64,000 nt of DNA. It comes from Phycisphaerales bacterium (GTDB taxonomy: Bacteria; Planctomycetota; Phycisphaerae; Phycisphaerales; UBA1924). The notes beneath the pieces are model-generated. The model saw only the letters and a program-made list of their open reading frames with translations. It was not told the DNA's origin and did no database searches. This document shows positions 35,259 to 44,396 of this stretch, piece by piece. The stretch spans positions 1 through 64,000 of the forward strand of contig JAJDDC010000035.1 in the NCBI GenBank assembly GCA_029260515.1, written 5' to 3'. Position 1 is the stretch's first letter; the number at the start of each line of letters is the position of its first letter. The position numbers and the translations under genes are program-made.

Positions 35259-36074
35259 CTATCGCCGGCGTCGCCTGGCGCCCAGCATCGCGAGCCCGAT
35301 CACGCCGGTCGCCAACGCGCCGGGCGCCGGCACGATGAGCATCACGCCGTCGAAATCGCCGAAGTCGTCCTTGTGCTGGTTGTCGCTGACGATCCCGAAC
35401 TGGGTGGGGTCATCGATGAGGTCGAACCGGTTGAGATCCTCATAGATGAGCGCGCCGCCGTAGTAGTACCGGGCCGTGGCCTGGCCATTGCCCGTGTAGT
35501 CCAGCTCGATGCGCAGCTGCTTCCACTCGGCGACCGACCACTCCACGCCCGTATCACGGAACGCGAGGTCATCGACGATCAGAATCCGCCCGGAGAAGTC
35601 GAACTTCACTTTGGCCGCCAGGGCCGAGTCCGACTGCAGGTAGACATCGTAGTCCGCCCCGCCCTTCTCGCTGATGTACACGCCCATCTTGAGCGTCAGG
35701 ATCTCCAACTCCTCCTTGGCCGGCAGCTTGATGTGCGGCGAGAGCACGCCCACGTCCTGGCCAGCGCCCACACCGGGCTCGTCCACGATCCGCAGGTGCT
35801 GCGACCCGACCCACGGGTTCAGATTCGAGACGATCGGGCTCGTGTTCGCCCCGAGCACGCCCCATCCGGGAGGGGCGGCCCCGTTGGCAAGACCGAGGTT
35901 CCACCCCTCGCTTTGCTCGAATCCCGACATCAGCATCTGCGTGTTGCGGTACCCGATGCTGCCGGGGTCCGGCGCGTTGAGGATCCCGTTCGGATCGTCT
36001 CCGCCAGATGCAATGCCCGCACTGAGCATGATTCCGCACGCCGCAGCGATGCGAGCCGCTGTTGAAGCCTTCAT
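35259..36074 (-). CDS. PEP-CTERM exported protein
   Basis: A 271-residue secreted protein. The signal peptide ends near AGIASG. The body is of concanavalin/laminin-G-like beta-sandwich character (GVYISEKGGADYDVYLQSD, WSVAEWKQLRIELDYTGNG, LIYEDLNRFDL), a frequent carbohydrate-binding fold. The C-terminus VPAPGALATGVIGLAML then GARRRR is a PEP-CTERM signal. GGAGG stands eight bases before the ATG at 36074. Its own terminator lies just downstream. The protein shares its sorting tail but little else with the one at 33494. Confidence 0.87.
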   Translation of the reverse strand: MKASTAARIAAACGIMLSAGIASGGDDPNGILNAPDPGSIGYRNTQMLMSGFEQSEGWNLGLANGAAPPGWGVLGANTSPIVSNLNPWVGSQHLRIVDEPGVGAGQDVGVLSPHIKLPAKEELEILTLKMGVYISEKGGADYDVYLQSDSALAAKVKFDFSGRILIVDDLAFRDTGVEWSVAEWKQLRIELDYTGNGQATARYYYGGALIYEDLNRFDLIDDPTQFGIVSDNQHKDDFGDFDGVMLIVPAPGALATGVIGLAMLGARRRRR

Positions 36075-36473
36075 GTCCTCACCCTCCATCACCCACGAGC
36101 TGGGGGAGGTACGGCGTCGGCGTCGTCTGTACCGCGGCGTCAACCCCGTGACACGTCGCGATCTATCGCCGATCCGTCCGCTGTCCACCCGACGCGGGTC
36201 AAGTAACCGATGTCCTTCTCGGAATCGTGGCACTCCCCCCGATCCCGGATCGTCCGGCGCGGCCCAACCCGCCTCACCGGTACGACCGTCACAAACAGAC
36301 CACCCGGATGCCGATGGAGCCACCGTATCCAGGGGATTTTTGCGCCCACGCCCCCCAGATCACGTGATCTTCGGACCCAACCTCTCGCCGGCCCGCCGGT
36401 TGCGCCCGCGCCCCGCCCGGTCGACGCAATGACGCCCCCCACAACGCACTGTCGTGCTGGACCGGGCGCATGA
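36075..36473. other. Upstream region of the PEP-CTERM gene, no gene seen
   Basis: About 400 bases without a coding frame that I would trust. Promoters for the PEP-CTERM gene should lie here, but no clear boxes or operators stand out. Confidence 0.4.
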
Positions 36474-36504
36474 AAAACGGCCCGCCCCCCTGAGGGGACG
36501 GGCC
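36474..36504 (-). terminator. Rho-independent terminator (reverse strand)
   Basis: On the reverse strand GGCCCGTCCCC and GGGGGGCGGGCC pair with one mismatch, followed by GTTTTTC. It ends the Cys-rich secreted protein gene at 36565. Confidence 0.85.
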
Positions 36505-36564
36505 GGTACGGATTCTCGTCCGCCGCGTGCCCGGCACGCGGTCGGCCGGACTGATCAGCTCAGA

Positions 36565-38061
36565 TCACGGACGGCGGATGGTCGTGCGACCAAAGCCGGC
36601 GCTGCCCTTGCTGCCAGCCGTCCCGCCAATCGAGGCCTGGGGCGTCTGGGCTCCGCCGGGCACGGTCGCCTCGACGTCGCGGGTCCAGATGCGGAAGGCG
36701 AACTCACGCGGCTCGCCGGGACCGCCATCGATCTCGCTGACCGGGGTGAAGTCGTCGTAGCCGAAGAACTTGTTCTTGTACTTGCCTTCGCGGATGTAGA
36801 TGTCGCAGGAAGCCTCCTGCGTCTTGAACAGGAAGACGGCCCGCTCGCCGGCAACGCCCTGGCCCTCGCCGGCGGCGGCGAACCAGTAGTTGCAGCCGGC
36901 CTGCAGGGTCACGTCGGGGCAGCTCCAGACGAAGCAGTAGACGTCAAGGCCGTCGAACTGCTCGCCGGTCATGTAGACCTTGTCGTAGTCCACCCGACGG
37001 TTGGTGCCGTCGACCGGGCAATCGCAAAGGTTGTCCCAGATCTCCATGAACCACTCGTGGTCATCGAAGCAGTTCGTGGCGATGTAGGCCTCGACGCGGC
37101 ACAGGACCTGGTCCTCGCCCGGCGGGACCTGGAACTGATCGACCGAACGCGAGCTGAAGAGCGAGGTGCTCGGGAAGTCGAGCGAGCTCATGCCCATCAG
37201 GTCGTACTCGCCCTGATCGCGGAGCAGGCAGCAGACCTTGGCGTCGATGGTGAAGCAGAAGTCCTGGCAATCGATCTTGCCGGAGGGGATGTCATCGACG
37301 TCGATCCAGCTCGGGAACCCGAGGTGGGGGCTGTAGAACTTGCCCTGCGAGCCCTGGACCTTGTAGTTGTTGGCGGTCACCCAGTAGTACACGCCGTTCG
37401 AGCCGCCGCGGGGCGAGACCCAGTAGCGCGTGTCGCCGTTCAGGAAGAGCGGGCAGGTGTTGCCGAAGAAGTCCGGGTTGACCTCGGGATCGAAGCAGAT
37501 TTCCCAGAAGTTCGTGTCGGCGAAGTCGCCGGTGCCGGCGCCGAGCATGCGGGCCTGGATCGTGCAGATATCCGCGTCGGGGTTGTCCGGATCGTTCGGA
37601 TCGGGCACGCAATCGACCTGGATCGGGAACGTGTACTGGATCATCTCCGGGCAGCCGTCGCAGTCCGACCAGATGTCCAGGTTGACGTCGAGGTCCTCGA
37701 CGTCGGTGATGTTGTCCGAGATCGCCATGATCACGGTGATCTTCTCGATGCTCCACCACTCGCAGTCGCGAATGAAGAAGTCATCAGCAACCCGCGCCTC
37801 GAAGGGCGAAGGGATGCCGGGCCAGACCTGAGACTGAACGCCGGCCGCCGCGTCGGGCGCCACGTCCCAGTCGCACGGGCCGTTGTCCCAGACGGTGTTG
37901 ATGCCGTCGCCGTCCGTCTCGGCGCCGCGCGCCGCGGAGTTCTGGTAGACGGTGACGCTATCCCAGTTGATCACAACCGGGGCTGTGGGCTCGGCGATGG
38001 CGACGCCGGTGCACGCCAGCAACGCCGCGGCCGAGCTACAAAGGCCGTTCTTCATGTTCAT
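36565..38061 (-). CDS. Cysteine-rich secreted protein of unknown function
   Basis: A 498-residue exported protein with signal peptide MNMKNGLCSSAAALLAC ... AIA. About twenty cysteines are spread through the mature chain, often in pairs (DCEWW, DCDGCPE, CLL, CDCPVD), suggesting many disulfides or surface cross-links. Two halves share a theme: an ADDFFIRDCEWWSIEKI segment in the first, and CFDDHEWFMEIWDNLCDCP in the second. Asp-rich turns (DPNDPDNPDADIC) could bind calcium. The C-terminus (GSAGFGRTTIRRP) lacks any PEP-CTERM or dockerin tail. AGGAG nine bases before the ATG supports the start. No family known to me. Confidence 0.8.
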   Translation of the reverse strand: MNMKNGLCSSAAALLACTGVAIAEPTAPVVINWDSVTVYQNSAARGAETDGDGINTVWDNGPCDWDVAPDAAAGVQSQVWPGIPSPFEARVADDFFIRDCEWWSIEKITVIMAISDNITDVEDLDVNLDIWSDCDGCPEMIQYTFPIQVDCVPDPNDPDNPDADICTIQARMLGAGTGDFADTNFWEICFDPEVNPDFFGNTCPLFLNGDTRYWVSPRGGSNGVYYWVTANNYKVQGSQGKFYSPHLGFPSWIDVDDIPSGKIDCQDFCFTIDAKVCCLLRDQGEYDLMGMSSLDFPSTSLFSSRSVDQFQVPPGEDQVLCRVEAYIATNCFDDHEWFMEIWDNLCDCPVDGTNRRVDYDKVYMTGEQFDGLDVYCFVWSCPDVTLQAGCNYWFAAAGEGQGVAGERAVFLFKTQEASCDIYIREGKYKNKFFGYDDFTPVSEIDGGPGEPREFAFRIWTRDVEATVPGGAQTPQASIGGTAGSKGSAGFGRTTIRRP

Positions 38062-38740
38062 TGCAGTTACTCCTCGCAAAGTCACGACACTCGTTAAAAA
38101 CAACATCTCTCCGCCCCGAATGGGCAGAGCGTCTTCGTTCGCACGGAAACCTGCCGGATTGGTCTCGCCCCTGCAGATGGAACCGAACTCCCCTGACCGG
38201 TCCCCGTGACACTCCCATGTACGTACTAGTGATAGTGCCACACGGTTTGAGGGGCAAGACCCCACCTGTGAATTCGCGCAAATCCTCTGCGACGCGTACG
38301 CAACGAGAACGCACACACCACACGCGTGAACAGAACACGACGCCGCGAAACAGCCTATTTTGAACCGGAACAACGCACGAATCCTCGTCTGATGACGTGA
38401 TTTCAATCCCGCACGGCCTGCGACTTGCGCGGTTGATCGCGATCGATCACCACCGCGGCGATACACGGACCGCCATTTCATCACGGCGAATCAACGCAAG
38501 CATGTGACACACAATGGCTTACGAGATTTTGCCGTGGCGACGCCGCGGCCCCCATCGCAGAGGTCGCGCGCGAGCTGTGAAAATGGGCAGTTTCGTACTC
38601 GCGCTGCCGTCCGCGGCGGCCCCGCTGGAACTGGTCCGAGAATCCGGCCCACGCATTCGGCCGACCTCGCCGACGCACATTTCAACCGCCCGCGCCCACG
38701 CCCGTACCCTCACCCGGGCCGCAGGTCCCCGGAGCCCCGC
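38062..38740. other. Long gene-free region with lower GC content
   Basis: About 680 bases between divergent genes. The central part (about 38060-38500) is visibly richer in A and T than the surroundings, as expected for a strong promoter region or for old inserted DNA. I see no gene, repeat or convincing operator in it. Confidence 0.45.
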
Positions 38741-40252
38741 ATGACACGCGAACACAGACGACCGATCGCACCTCTCGTGGCCGCCATCTTCTCGCTGCTG
38801 GCCCTGCCCGCGAGCGCCCAGCCGGTCGAGGCGCCCCCCGTCGCGCCGCCGTCTCTCCACACGCGAACGTTCGAGGCCGCGTGGCGCCTCGTCCGCGATA
38901 CCCATTTCGACACGACGTACAATGGTGTGGACTGGGACGCGGTTCACGACGAGTTCGCCCCACGCGCCCGCGAGGCCCAGACCACCGCGCAGGTCCGCGG
39001 CATCATCTCGGACATGCTCTCGCGCCTGGGCGAATCGCACTTCGCGCTGATCCCCGCGGACGTCGCCGACGTCCTGCCCGGCGAGGACGACGTCGAGCCA
39101 GCGGCCGACACGGACCCGGCGCCGAACACAGACACGAGCGGGCCGGACGGCGCCACCGACGGGCGGCCCGGCGGACAGGGCGAGTCCGGCGGCGAGGGCA
39201 CGGACCCGGGCTCCGACTGGCTCGACGAGCCCCTGGACAACGAGTCCTACGGCGGCGGTGACGCCTGGCTCGGCCTCGACGTACGCACCATCGACGGGCG
39301 TCTGGTCGTCACCCGCGTCGAGCCCGGCTCGCCCGCCGAACAGGCCGGCGTCCACCCCGGCTGGATCATCGAGATGATCGGGCGCCGCGACGTCGCCCGA
39401 CGCCTCGAGGCGCTCTCGAGGCTCGACGCCGGCTCCGACGAGATCATCGCGTGGCAGATCTTCACCAGCATGCTCGCTGGCAATCCACGCACGGCCGCCC
39501 GCCTCACGCTTCTCGACGCCGACGACACCACGCGCCGCCTCACGCTCGAGCGCGTCCGACAGCCGGGCCAGATGGCAAAGTTCGGCAACCTCCCCACCAT
39601 GAACTCCCACCTCGAGTGGTCGTGGCTCGACGCGGACGAGTTCGACATCCCCGACAACGCACGCGTCGGACTCATCCGCTTCAACATCTTCATGATGCCG
39701 ACGTCTCGACAGTTCGAGCGAGCGGTCTTCGAGCTCCGCGGGGCCGACGGCATCATCATCGATGTCCGGGGCAACCTCGGCGGTATCGGCGCCCTCGCCA
39801 TCGGCATGGGCGGGCGACTCATCGACAAGCCCGTCAGCCTCGGCACCATGCAGATGCGCGGCGCCGCCCTCAAGTTCAACATCTCCCCCCAATACGTCAC
39901 CAGCTGGGGCGAGCCCACCGAACCGTTCAAGGGGCGTGTCGCCGTCCTCACCGACCCCGTCTCCGCCTCGACCTCCGAGGTATTCGCCGGCGGACTCCAG
40001 GCCGTCGGGCGGGCCCGGGTGTTCGGCCAGACGACGGCGGGCATGGCCCTCCCCGCCGCCATGGACCGCCTGCCCAACGGCGACGTCCTCCTGCACGCAA
40101 TCGCCGACTACCACACCTCCAAGGGCGACCGCCTCGAAAAGACCGGTGTCATCCCCGACGTCCCCGTCCCGCTGACCCGCGAAGACCTCCTCGCCGGCAT
40201 CGACGCCCCCCTCGCCCGCGCCGCCGCCTGGGCCGCGACCGGCGAAGAATGA
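38741..40252 (+). CDS. S41-family peptidase with PDZ domain
   Basis: A 503-residue exported protein. After a signal peptide (ending ASAQ) comes a helical N-terminal domain with AAWRLVRDTHFDTTYNGVDW, typical of S41 proteases. An acidic, glycine-rich linker (about 105-160) leads to a PDZ domain (WLGLDVRTIDGRLVVTRVEPG, residues about 170-260). The protease core has GIIIDVRGNLGG and DPVSASTSEVFAGG (405-418) with the catalytic serine. The Lys of CtpA-type enzymes is replaced by FGQTTAG, as in the S41B/tricorn-like branch. GGAG precedes the ATG. The target is unknown; processing of exported proteins is the family role. Confidence 0.88.
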   Translation: MTREHRRPIAPLVAAIFSLLALPASAQPVEAPPVAPPSLHTRTFEAAWRLVRDTHFDTTYNGVDWDAVHDEFAPRAREAQTTAQVRGIISDMLSRLGESHFALIPADVADVLPGEDDVEPAADTDPAPNTDTSGPDGATDGRPGGQGESGGEGTDPGSDWLDEPLDNESYGGGDAWLGLDVRTIDGRLVVTRVEPGSPAEQAGVHPGWIIEMIGRRDVARRLEALSRLDAGSDEIIAWQIFTSMLAGNPRTAARLTLLDADDTTRRLTLERVRQPGQMAKFGNLPTMNSHLEWSWLDADEFDIPDNARVGLIRFNIFMMPTSRQFERAVFELRGADGIIIDVRGNLGGIGALAIGMGGRLIDKPVSLGTMQMRGAALKFNISPQYVTSWGEPTEPFKGRVAVLTDPVSASTSEVFAGGLQAVGRARVFGQTTAGMALPAAMDRLPNGDVLLHAIADYHTSKGDRLEKTGVIPDVPVPLTREDLLAGIDAPLARAAAWAATGEE

Positions 40253-40298
40253 CACCCACGGGCGCACAGCGCTCACCCGCCCCGCAAGGAGCCACGCC

Positions 40299-41171
40299 AT
40301 GAACCGCCGACTCACCGGATTGCTCGCCCTCGTGACCGTCACCGTCCTCGCGGGCGCGACCCACGCGACCGCGCTGCCCGCACAGCCCGCCGACCAGGCC
40401 GAGGACGCGCGCGCGAAGGCCCTCGAGATCATCGCCCGTCACGTCGAGGCCAGCGGCGGAGAGGCCGCCATCCGCGCGCACAAGAACGTGACGTCGGAGG
40501 GCTCCCTCGCCGTCCCGTCCATCGGCATCCGCGGCACGCTCGTGTCCTACCTGCAGGCGCCCGACAAGGCACTCACGCGGATCGACCTGCCCGATCTCGG
40601 CCTGACGATGAACGGATTCGACGGCGAGACCGCGTGGATGATCGACCCCACCCTCGGCGCACTGCTGATGGAAGACGACATGCGCGACTCGTTCATCCGC
40701 GCCTCGCGGATCGACGCCGACCTCCGCATGACCGAGGAATACACCAGCATCACCTACACAGGCGAGGAAGAGATCGACGCCCGCCCGGTGTCCGTGATCC
40801 GACTCGTAGACTCCAACGGCCGCGAGACCACGCAGTACTACGACACACAGACGGGCCTCCGCACCGCGTCCGACACGCTGGAGCCCACCCCGTACGGCGA
40901 CCTCCAGGTCCGCTACGTGTTCAGCGACTACAAGTCCTTCCAGGGCGTCAAGTTCCCCATGAAGACCATCCAGCACGTCGGCCCGCAGTCGATCGTACTC
41001 ACCATCGAGACCGTCTCGTTCGACCCGATCCCCGACGAGACCTTCGACCCGCCCGCGGCGATCAAAGTCCTCGTCGATCGCCAGGCCGACAACGACGACG
41101 CAGACGACGACGATGATGCGACCGATGATGACGAGGACGACGGTGACGATGACGAAGCGGACGACGACTAA
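40299..41171 (+). CDS. Exported LolA/LppX-like protein with acidic tail
   Basis: A 290-residue protein beginning with a signal peptide (ending near TALPA). The core (ASGGEAAIRAHKNVTSEGSL ... TRIDLPDLGLTMNGFDGETAW ... RYVFSDYKSFQGVKFPMK) fits the half-barrel fold of outer-membrane lipoprotein-sorting-like proteins that hold a lipid or lipoprotein. The last 30 residues are almost only aspartate and glutamate. GGAG precedes the ATG. It follows the S41 protease gene by 46 bases, probably in one operon. The acidic tail may bind metal ions or mask the barrel; both are guesses. Confidence 0.75.
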   Translation: MNRRLTGLLALVTVTVLAGATHATALPAQPADQAEDARAKALEIIARHVEASGGEAAIRAHKNVTSEGSLAVPSIGIRGTLVSYLQAPDKALTRIDLPDLGLTMNGFDGETAWMIDPTLGALLMEDDMRDSFIRASRIDADLRMTEEYTSITYTGEEEIDARPVSVIRLVDSNGRETTQYYDTQTGLRTASDTLEPTPYGDLQVRYVFSDYKSFQGVKFPMKTIQHVGPQSIVLTIETVSFDPIPDETFDPPAAIKVLVDRQADNDDADDDDDATDDDEDDGDDDEADDD

Positions 41172-41204
41172 GCCGCGCGTCTGACGCCCGGGGCCGCGCG
41201 TCCG

Positions 41205-41669
41205 TCAGAGAATCTCGAGAATCTCGAACGCCTTGACGCCACGCGGCGCACGCACGCGGATGGTCTCGCCCACGCGCGCCTTCATCAGCGCCTCGCCCAT
41301 CGGGCTCGTGGTCGTGACCTCGAAGACGTCGCCCTCCTCGTCGCCCGAGCTCTCGCCCACGAGTCTGCACAGCTCCTCTTCCTTGGAGCCCACCTCGCGG
41401 ATCTTGACCGTCGAGCCGATGAACACGACGTCCGCCGCCTGCTTGTCCTCGCTCACCACCTGCGCATGCGATAGGCGGTCCTGGATCCGCCGGATCTCCG
41501 CTTCCTCGAGCCCCTGCTGCTCGCGGACCGCGTGGTACTCGGCGTTCTCCTTCAGGTCCCCCAGCGCACGCGCCTCTGCGATCCGCTCGCTGATCACCGA
41601 CCGGTTCGCGAGCAGCTCGTTGAGCCGACGCTCGAGCTTCTCTTTGTCTCCCGAGGTGATCAGATCCAT
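41205..41669 (-). CDS. greA: Transcription elongation factor GreA
   Basis: A 154-residue factor that rescues backtracked RNA polymerase by stimulating transcript cleavage. The N-terminal coiled coil contains RIAEARALGDLKENAEYHAV (about 30-49) with the acidic tip residues D and E that act in cleavage. The C-terminal FKBP-like domain ends in SPMGEALMKARVGETIRV. The length matches the family. GGAAGGA precedes the ATG at 41669. It is convergent with the LolA-like gene 33 bases away and lies just downstream of the cell-wall cluster on the same strand. Confidence 0.96.
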   Translation of the reverse strand: MDLITSGDKEKLERRLNELLANRSVISERIAEARALGDLKENAEYHAVREQQGLEEAEIRRIQDRLSHAQVVSEDKQAADVVFIGSTVKIREVGSKEEELCRLVGESSGDEEGDVFEVTTTSPMGEALMKARVGETIRVRAPRGVKAFEILEIL

Positions 41670-41718
41670 CCTGTGTCCTTCCCCCGCCGGCCCACGCGCC
41701 GCCGGTCAAGACGCCAAT

Positions 41719-42531
41719 CTAGGCGCTCCGCCCCCGCCGTGCCAAGCCCACCGCCCAGGCGCCCGCCCAGCACCCCGCCCCGACACACAGCGTCCACACG
41801 ATCGCCGCCCAGTGCATGCCCCCGATCGAGGCCGGGCGCCCGGTCCACACCCGCGCCCTCGTCAGCTCCGCGACCGACGTCGGCGCCGAAAACATCCACC
41901 CCATCGTCGTCCCGGGCGACGCCCCGTCGATCCCATCAACCCGAAGCAATCCCAGCACGCCCATCGCCAGGGGCGCCCCCACCACCATCCCGACAAACAC
42001 AAGCATCCACACCCAACGCAGCGCCAGCCCTGCCCACGCGCCACTCGGCGCCGACACCTGCGCCAACGCCAGCACCCCACCCGCCACCACCCCCCACGCG
42101 ATCATCGAGCACGACAGCCCCGCGACCACCTCGACGGGCCACCCCGCGAGCATCCGCAGCGCGTGAGGCCACACCAACGCCTGCACCGGCGCGATCACCA
42201 CGACCATGTCCTTGAACGTCGCCCACACCGCCCGCTCGCGCGGCGGCGCCTGGCACAGCCGCGTCATGGGCCACAGCACCACCACCCCAACCGACACCAC
42301 CATCAGCAGCGACCGAGCCGCCGGGCGATACGCCTCGGGCGATACCACCCACGCCGCGCTCAGCGATGCGAACATCAGAAGCGTCGCCGCCATCAGGAAC
42401 GCGGTCCACAGCAGTGCAAAGACCCGAGGCTCACCCTTACGGTGCGACCAGTCCGCGCGGTCCTTCGGGACCTTCCCGAAGATGTCGCGCTCCTTCTCGA
42501 CCGCCGCGCCAGTGTCCTCGGAGGGTTCCAC
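41719..42531 (-). CDS. Hypothetical six-helix membrane protein
   Basis: About 270 residues from a GTG at 42531. The N-terminus is polar (EPSEDTGAAVEKERDIFGK). Hydrophobic helices then follow at about 45-65, 70-88, 105-120, 128-155, 165-187 and 240-262. The start is uncertain: no ribosome site is clear, and the open frame upstream overlaps the ftsQ-like gene. No known family. It follows that gene by 17 bases and therefore probably belongs to the murC-murB-ddl operon, where a cell-envelope role is likely. Confidence 0.65.
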   Translation of the reverse strand: MEPSEDTGAAVEKERDIFGKVPKDRADWSHRKGEPRVFALLWTAFLMAATLLMFASLSAAWVVSPEAYRPAARSLLMVVSVGVVVLWPMTRLCQAPPRERAVWATFKDMVVVIAPVQALVWPHALRMLAGWPVEVVAGLSCSMIAWGVVAGGVLALAQVSAPSGAWAGLALRWVWMLVFVGMVVGAPLAMGVLGLLRVDGIDGASPGTTMGWMFSAPTSVAELTRARVWTGRPASIGGMHWAAIVWTLCVGAGCWAGAWAVGLARRGRSA

Positions 42532-42548
42532 GCAAAAGCCTACGCGCG

Positions 42549-43439
42549 TCAGCCGCCGCGCCGGTCGATCTCGACCCGCGGGCCGTAGATCTCCACGCGT
42601 GACTCGCCGGCGTCGAGCATGCCCGTCCGACCCAGCAGCGCCCGCAGCACGTCCACACGCTCGCCGTCGGACTTCTGCCCTGGCGCATACCGCCCGACGG
42701 GCGAGCCCCACACGATCCGACCGCCGCGGGTTGTCACGATCTCGAGCATCCCGTCCTTGAACACGCGCCCGGCATCCACCGCCGCGACCTGGTCGTCGAG
42801 CCCCTCGACCCGCAGGAGGTCGAGCAGCGCCAAACCCGCCGCGACGTCCTCGCCTGGCCACGCACGCGACGGATCGATCACGCCCCCCTCGCCCGGCCCG
42901 AAGCTCGCGCCCAGGATCACCCGCAGCCCGCTCTGGCCCCGCGGGTACCGGAGGGGCAACGCCGCCCCGTCCCAGGCGATGAGCTGGTCGCGCCCGTCGA
43001 ACCGGACCGCCGCGGCCGGCACGCGCCACCGCGCCTCGACGACGACCACGCCCCCACCCGTGCGCCGGACGGTCGGGCGCTCGCTGAACCACCCCTGTGA
43101 CCACAACTCGGTGCTCACGCTCCGGACGCCGTCAACGCCGAGCGAGCCGCCGTTGGCCAGGGCCGTGCGCGCGATCTCCGTCAGCCGTGCGCGTTCGCCC
43201 GCGGGCAGCCACGTGACCCGGTCACCCTCGCCCCCGCCGCCCAGCGCGGGCCAGAGGATCCGCACCGTCGGCTCGGCGTCCCCGACGAACGCCTCGGCCC
43301 GCGACTCGAGATACCTCGAGCCATAGACCGACCCCGCGCCCAGCCCGCCGACGCATGCGATCATGCCCAGCGCCATCGCGATCCGCCTGGTCATGACCGA
43401 TTCGATCGCCCGGCCGCCTGTTTTCTTCTTTTTCGCCAT
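42549..43439 (-). CDS. Divergent FtsQ-like cell-division protein (by position and shape)
   Basis: A 296-residue bitopic protein. A short basic cytosolic segment (MAKKKKTGG) is followed by one helix (19-40) and a large extracytoplasmic part. The C-terminus RALLGRTGMLDAGESRVEIYG recalls the end of FtsQ, where strands pair with FtsB. The order murC-murB-ddl-ftsQ is conserved in many bacteria, and this gene stands exactly in that place, three bases after ddl. The POTRA domain cannot be confirmed by eye, so the assignment rests mostly on context. Confidence 0.6.
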   Translation of the reverse strand: MAKKKKTGGRAIESVMTRRIAMALGMIACVGGLGAGSVYGSRYLESRAEAFVGDAEPTVRILWPALGGGGEGDRVTWLPAGERARLTEIARTALANGGSLGVDGVRSVSTELWSQGWFSERPTVRRTGGGVVVVEARWRVPAAAVRFDGRDQLIAWDGAALPLRYPRGQSGLRVILGASFGPGEGGVIDPSRAWPGEDVAAGLALLDLLRVEGLDDQVAAVDAGRVFKDGMLEIVTTRGGRIVWGSPVGRYAPGQKSDGERVDVLRALLGRTGMLDAGESRVEIYGPRVEIDRRGG

Positions 43440-43442
43440 CGT

Positions 43443-44396
43443 TCACACCCTCTGTGCCGGGACGTGCGCGCCCAGCGCCGCGTCCACCAGCCGTGCGCAC
43501 AACACCGGCAGGTCCATACCCCGCTCGCGTGCCGCCATCGGCAGCAGGCTGTGTGCCGTAAAGCCGGGCATCGTGTTCAGCTCCAGCAGCGTCGGCTGGC
43601 CCGCCTCGTCGTCGAGCATGAAGTCCACACGCGCCAGGTGGCGCACCCCGAGCGCAGAACACAGCCGGGCAGACCAGTCGCGGATCGTGCCGTCAACGCC
43701 GCCGAGCAGCGCCGGATCGACGGTGTACCGCGTGTCGTTGCGTTCGTACTTGGCGCTGTAGTCGTACACCCCGCTCGCCGGCGCGATCTCGACCACGCCC
43801 GCCGGCGCCAGCCCGTCTGCGCCCTCGACCATCGCGACCGTCAGCTCACGCCCCGCGACCATCCGCTCGACCATCCACGCCCGGTCGGGTCTGGCCGCCA
43901 GGTCAGCGCGCACGTGTGCCAGCGCCGCGCCCCAGTCCCCCGCGCGCCGGCAGAGCATCAGCCCTACGCTCGAGCCCTCGTGCACGGGCTTCACGACGCA
44001 CGGCGCGCCGATCGGGCAGACCGGGTCCATCGCGTTGATCACCGCCGCCTCGGGCGTCGGGACACCGATCGACGCCGCGAGCAGCTTCGTCGCCAGCTTG
44101 TCCATCGCGATCCGCGCCGCGCGAGGGCGTGAGCCCACGTAGGGCCGCCCGTCCATCTCCAGGATGTCCTGCATCGGGCCGCCCTCGCCGAACGCCCCGT
44201 GCAGGACCGGGAACACGACGTCCCCCGCCATCGCCCGCACGTCGCACGGCCCGACCGACCCGATCAGCTCGTAGTTCACCTCGAAGCGCCCGCCGTCCAT
44301 CAGCGCCTGCGCCACCGCCCGCGAGCTGACGATCGAGACGTCGCGCTCCGCGTCGGGCCCGCCCCCAAGCACGAGCACGGTCGGGCGGGCGCTCAA
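43443..44396 (-). CDS. ddl: D-alanine--D-alanine ligase
   Basis: A 317-residue ATP-grasp enzyme that joins two D-alanines for the peptidoglycan stem. Conserved pieces are VLVLGGGPDAERDVSIVSS (start), PVLHGAFGEGG with the substrate-binding His and Glu, CVVKPVHEGSSVGL (ATP-grasp), and LARVDFMLD ... LLELNTMPGFT (magnesium site, NTMPG). Its ATG overlaps the murB stop as ATGA, so translation is coupled. The N-terminal domain is slightly shorter than in E. coli DdlB. Confidence 0.96.
   Translation of the reverse strand: MSARPTVLVLGGGPDAERDVSIVSSRAVAQALMDGGRFEVNYELIGSVGPCDVRAMAGDVVFPVLHGAFGEGGPMQDILEMDGRPYVGSRPRAARIAMDKLATKLLAASIGVPTPEAAVINAMDPVCPIGAPCVVKPVHEGSSVGLMLCRRAGDWGAALAHVRADLAARPDRAWMVERMVAGRELTVAMVEGADGLAPAGVVEIAPASGVYDYSAKYERNDTRYTVDPALLGGVDGTIRDWSARLCSALGVRHLARVDFMLDDEAGQPTLLELNTMPGFTAHSLLPMAARERGMDLPVLCARLVDAALGAHVPAQRV

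Noticed and set aside
35259-36074. Exosortase system linked to the PEP-CTERM genes
   Set aside because: Two PEP-CTERM proteins are present, but no exosortase-like membrane protein is encoded in the window.
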